Below, piece after piece: positions 34,824 through 35,465 of a stretch of 35,465 bases of DNA. The DNA lies in NCBI GenBank assembly GCA_008080765.1, contig SHMU01000019.1, forward strand, positions 1 through 35,465, written 5' to 3'. The first letter of the stretch is position 1, and each line of letters begins with the position of its first letter. The stretch is from Promethearchaeota archaeon. GTDB lineage: Archaea; Asgardarchaeota; Lokiarchaeia; Sigyniarchaeales; SOKP01. The notes below the pieces were generated by a model. That model saw only the letters and a program-made list of their open reading frames with translations. It did no database searches and was not told where the DNA came from. A program made the position numbers and the translations under genes.

Positions 34824-35159
34824 TTAAAATAAATTTTGGCGCCGTATAATCCGCTTTAAATCGTTATAGGCATAGATATGCACGTTTGGTTTTTTAAGGA
34901 TTAAGAGAAGTTTTATAGACTCTTGCTCGTTTAAAGTTCTTTTTACTTTTATATAATTAGAGTGGGTTATAAAGGATTTTTCCCGAGAAATTGCTTCCAA
35001 AGCTAAGGTATTCTCCTTATAAGGAAAATTTTGGGTCAATTTGGACGCGATGGGGAATCCATGTCTATCAGTTATAATACCTGCGAGGAAATTAGGAAAA
35101 TTATTGGTAATTGTAGTTAAAAACTGTGAGACTTCTTTCTGAGTAATTAATTTTTTCAC
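34824..35159 (-). CDS. Small roadblock/LC7-like protein
   Basis: The 111-residue product begins with a helix, then NFLAGIITDRHGFPIASKL, the strand-turn-strand that opens roadblock domains (compare the IIIDDSGISLLS of its neighbour), followed by NTLALEAISREKSF and a final two strands (IKLLLILKKPNVHIYAYND). It probably forms a dimer that binds a Ras-like GTPase, as inferred from the family. The start is GTG preceded by AA-rich sequence; no other start is close. Similarity is weaker than for the gene at 34142. Confidence 0.6.
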   Translation of the reverse strand: MKKLITQKEVSQFLTTITNNFPNFLAGIITDRHGFPIASKLTQNFPYKENTLALEAISREKSFITHSNYIKVKRTLNEQESIKLLLILKKPNVHIYAYNDLKRIIRRQNLF

Positions 35160-35280
35160 TTTAAATATCTACCTATCTATTCTAATTCAGATAGAGATAT
35201 CAAGTGCAATTATGATAATAAAACCAAATATCATATGGGTATTTTACCAATATTATAGATATAATTTTAAAAAAATCGAT

Positions 35281-35355
35281 GCTAATGCTAATGCTAATGC
35301 TAATGCTAATGCTAATGCTAATGCTAATGCTAATGCTAATGCTAATGCTAATGCT
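35281..35355. repeat. Hexanucleotide microsatellite (GCTAAT)12 plus GCT
   Basis: Twelve perfect copies of GCTAAT run from 35281 to 35352, with GCT after them and GAT before them. The repeat is open in several frames; on the plus strand a frame from ATG at 35212 to TGA at 35385 would contain twelve Ala-Asn pairs, but nothing else suggests a gene. A perfect microsatellite of this length is rare in prokaryotes and would be prone to copy-number change. Confidence 0.95.
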
Positions 35356-35465
35356 GCAAGTTTTAACTTGAATGAAATTAAATGAAATTATGTGTAATTC
35401 ATAGTAGAATAAAATATCCTTAAACGTAGACACTATATTAATCAATATCTTACTTGAATACTATT

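Noticed and set aside
35200-35445. Minus-strand frame made mostly of Ser-Ile repeats
   Set aside because: It is the hexanucleotide microsatellite translated; flanking codons show no coding character.
1-35465. tRNA, rRNA, CRISPR and cobalamin riboswitch
   Set aside because: Gaps between genes were read for cloverleaf T-arm sequences, regularly spaced repeats and riboswitch-like cores; none was found by eye. A covariance-model scan would be decisive.

Overview
The window looks like a stretch of an AT-rich archaeal chromosome, most likely an Asgard archaeon of the Lokiarchaeia type. This is inferred from several things together: ribosomal protein eS26, TrmY, Dph6, a CDP-alcohol phosphatidyltransferase of archaeal type, the corrinoid/iron-sulfur subunit of acetyl-CoA decarbonylase/synthase, a degenerate EF-Tu-like paralogue, roadblock/LC7 proteins, TPR-rich proteins and TATA-type promoters with many leaderless-looking ATG starts. 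No tRNA, rRNA or CRISPR array was seen.

Layout. Positions 1-2740 are mobile and conflict-type debris: the right end of a TnpB-type transposon (1-155), a SUFU-domain gene and an LRR gene that meet tail to tail and both look cut short (380-1213), a MoaD/ThiS-like sulfur carrier (1482-1697), and a GC-rich internal-deletion derivative of an IS607-family element (about 1860-2740). Positions 3103-8706 hold a TPR protein, a HAD phosphatase, cdhE and a pseudo-GTPase related to EF-1A/SelB. Positions 9043-10720 are a broken repeat-rich secreted, membrane-anchored protein with a frameshift and three stops. Positions 11103-12735 hold an ArsR-GyrI regulator pair divergent from trmO, with a palindrome between them. 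Positions 12866-15164 hold two tandem GNAT/YoaP-like paralogues and a metal-dependent hydrolase with an in-frame stop.

Positions 15338-18399 hold a small membrane protein, an AIR-synthase/HypE-like protein and the two subunits of a class I fumarate hydratase. Positions 18499-23134 hold an orphan 650-residue helical protein, mobB and a PIN-TPR fusion. From 23177 to 35159 every gene is on the minus strand: eS26, the phosphatidyltransferase, trmY, two tandem paralogous membrane proteins, cobN, a ChlI-ChlD fusion, dph6 and two roadblock-type proteins. A hexanucleotide microsatellite lies at 35281.

How it fits together. CobN and the ChlI-ChlD ATPase would insert cobalt into the corrin ring, and CdhE is a corrinoid protein, so the window carries both a supply step and a user of cobamide. 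MobB and the MoaD-like protein point to molybdenum/tungsten cofactor chemistry. eS26, TrmY, TrmO and Dph6 belong to translation. The observations most worth a second look are apparent non-AUG (AUA) start codons behind strong Shine-Dalgarno sequences, two intact-looking but stop-containing genes within 6 kb, the membrane protein family found three times, and several near-perfect palindromes in promoter regions.
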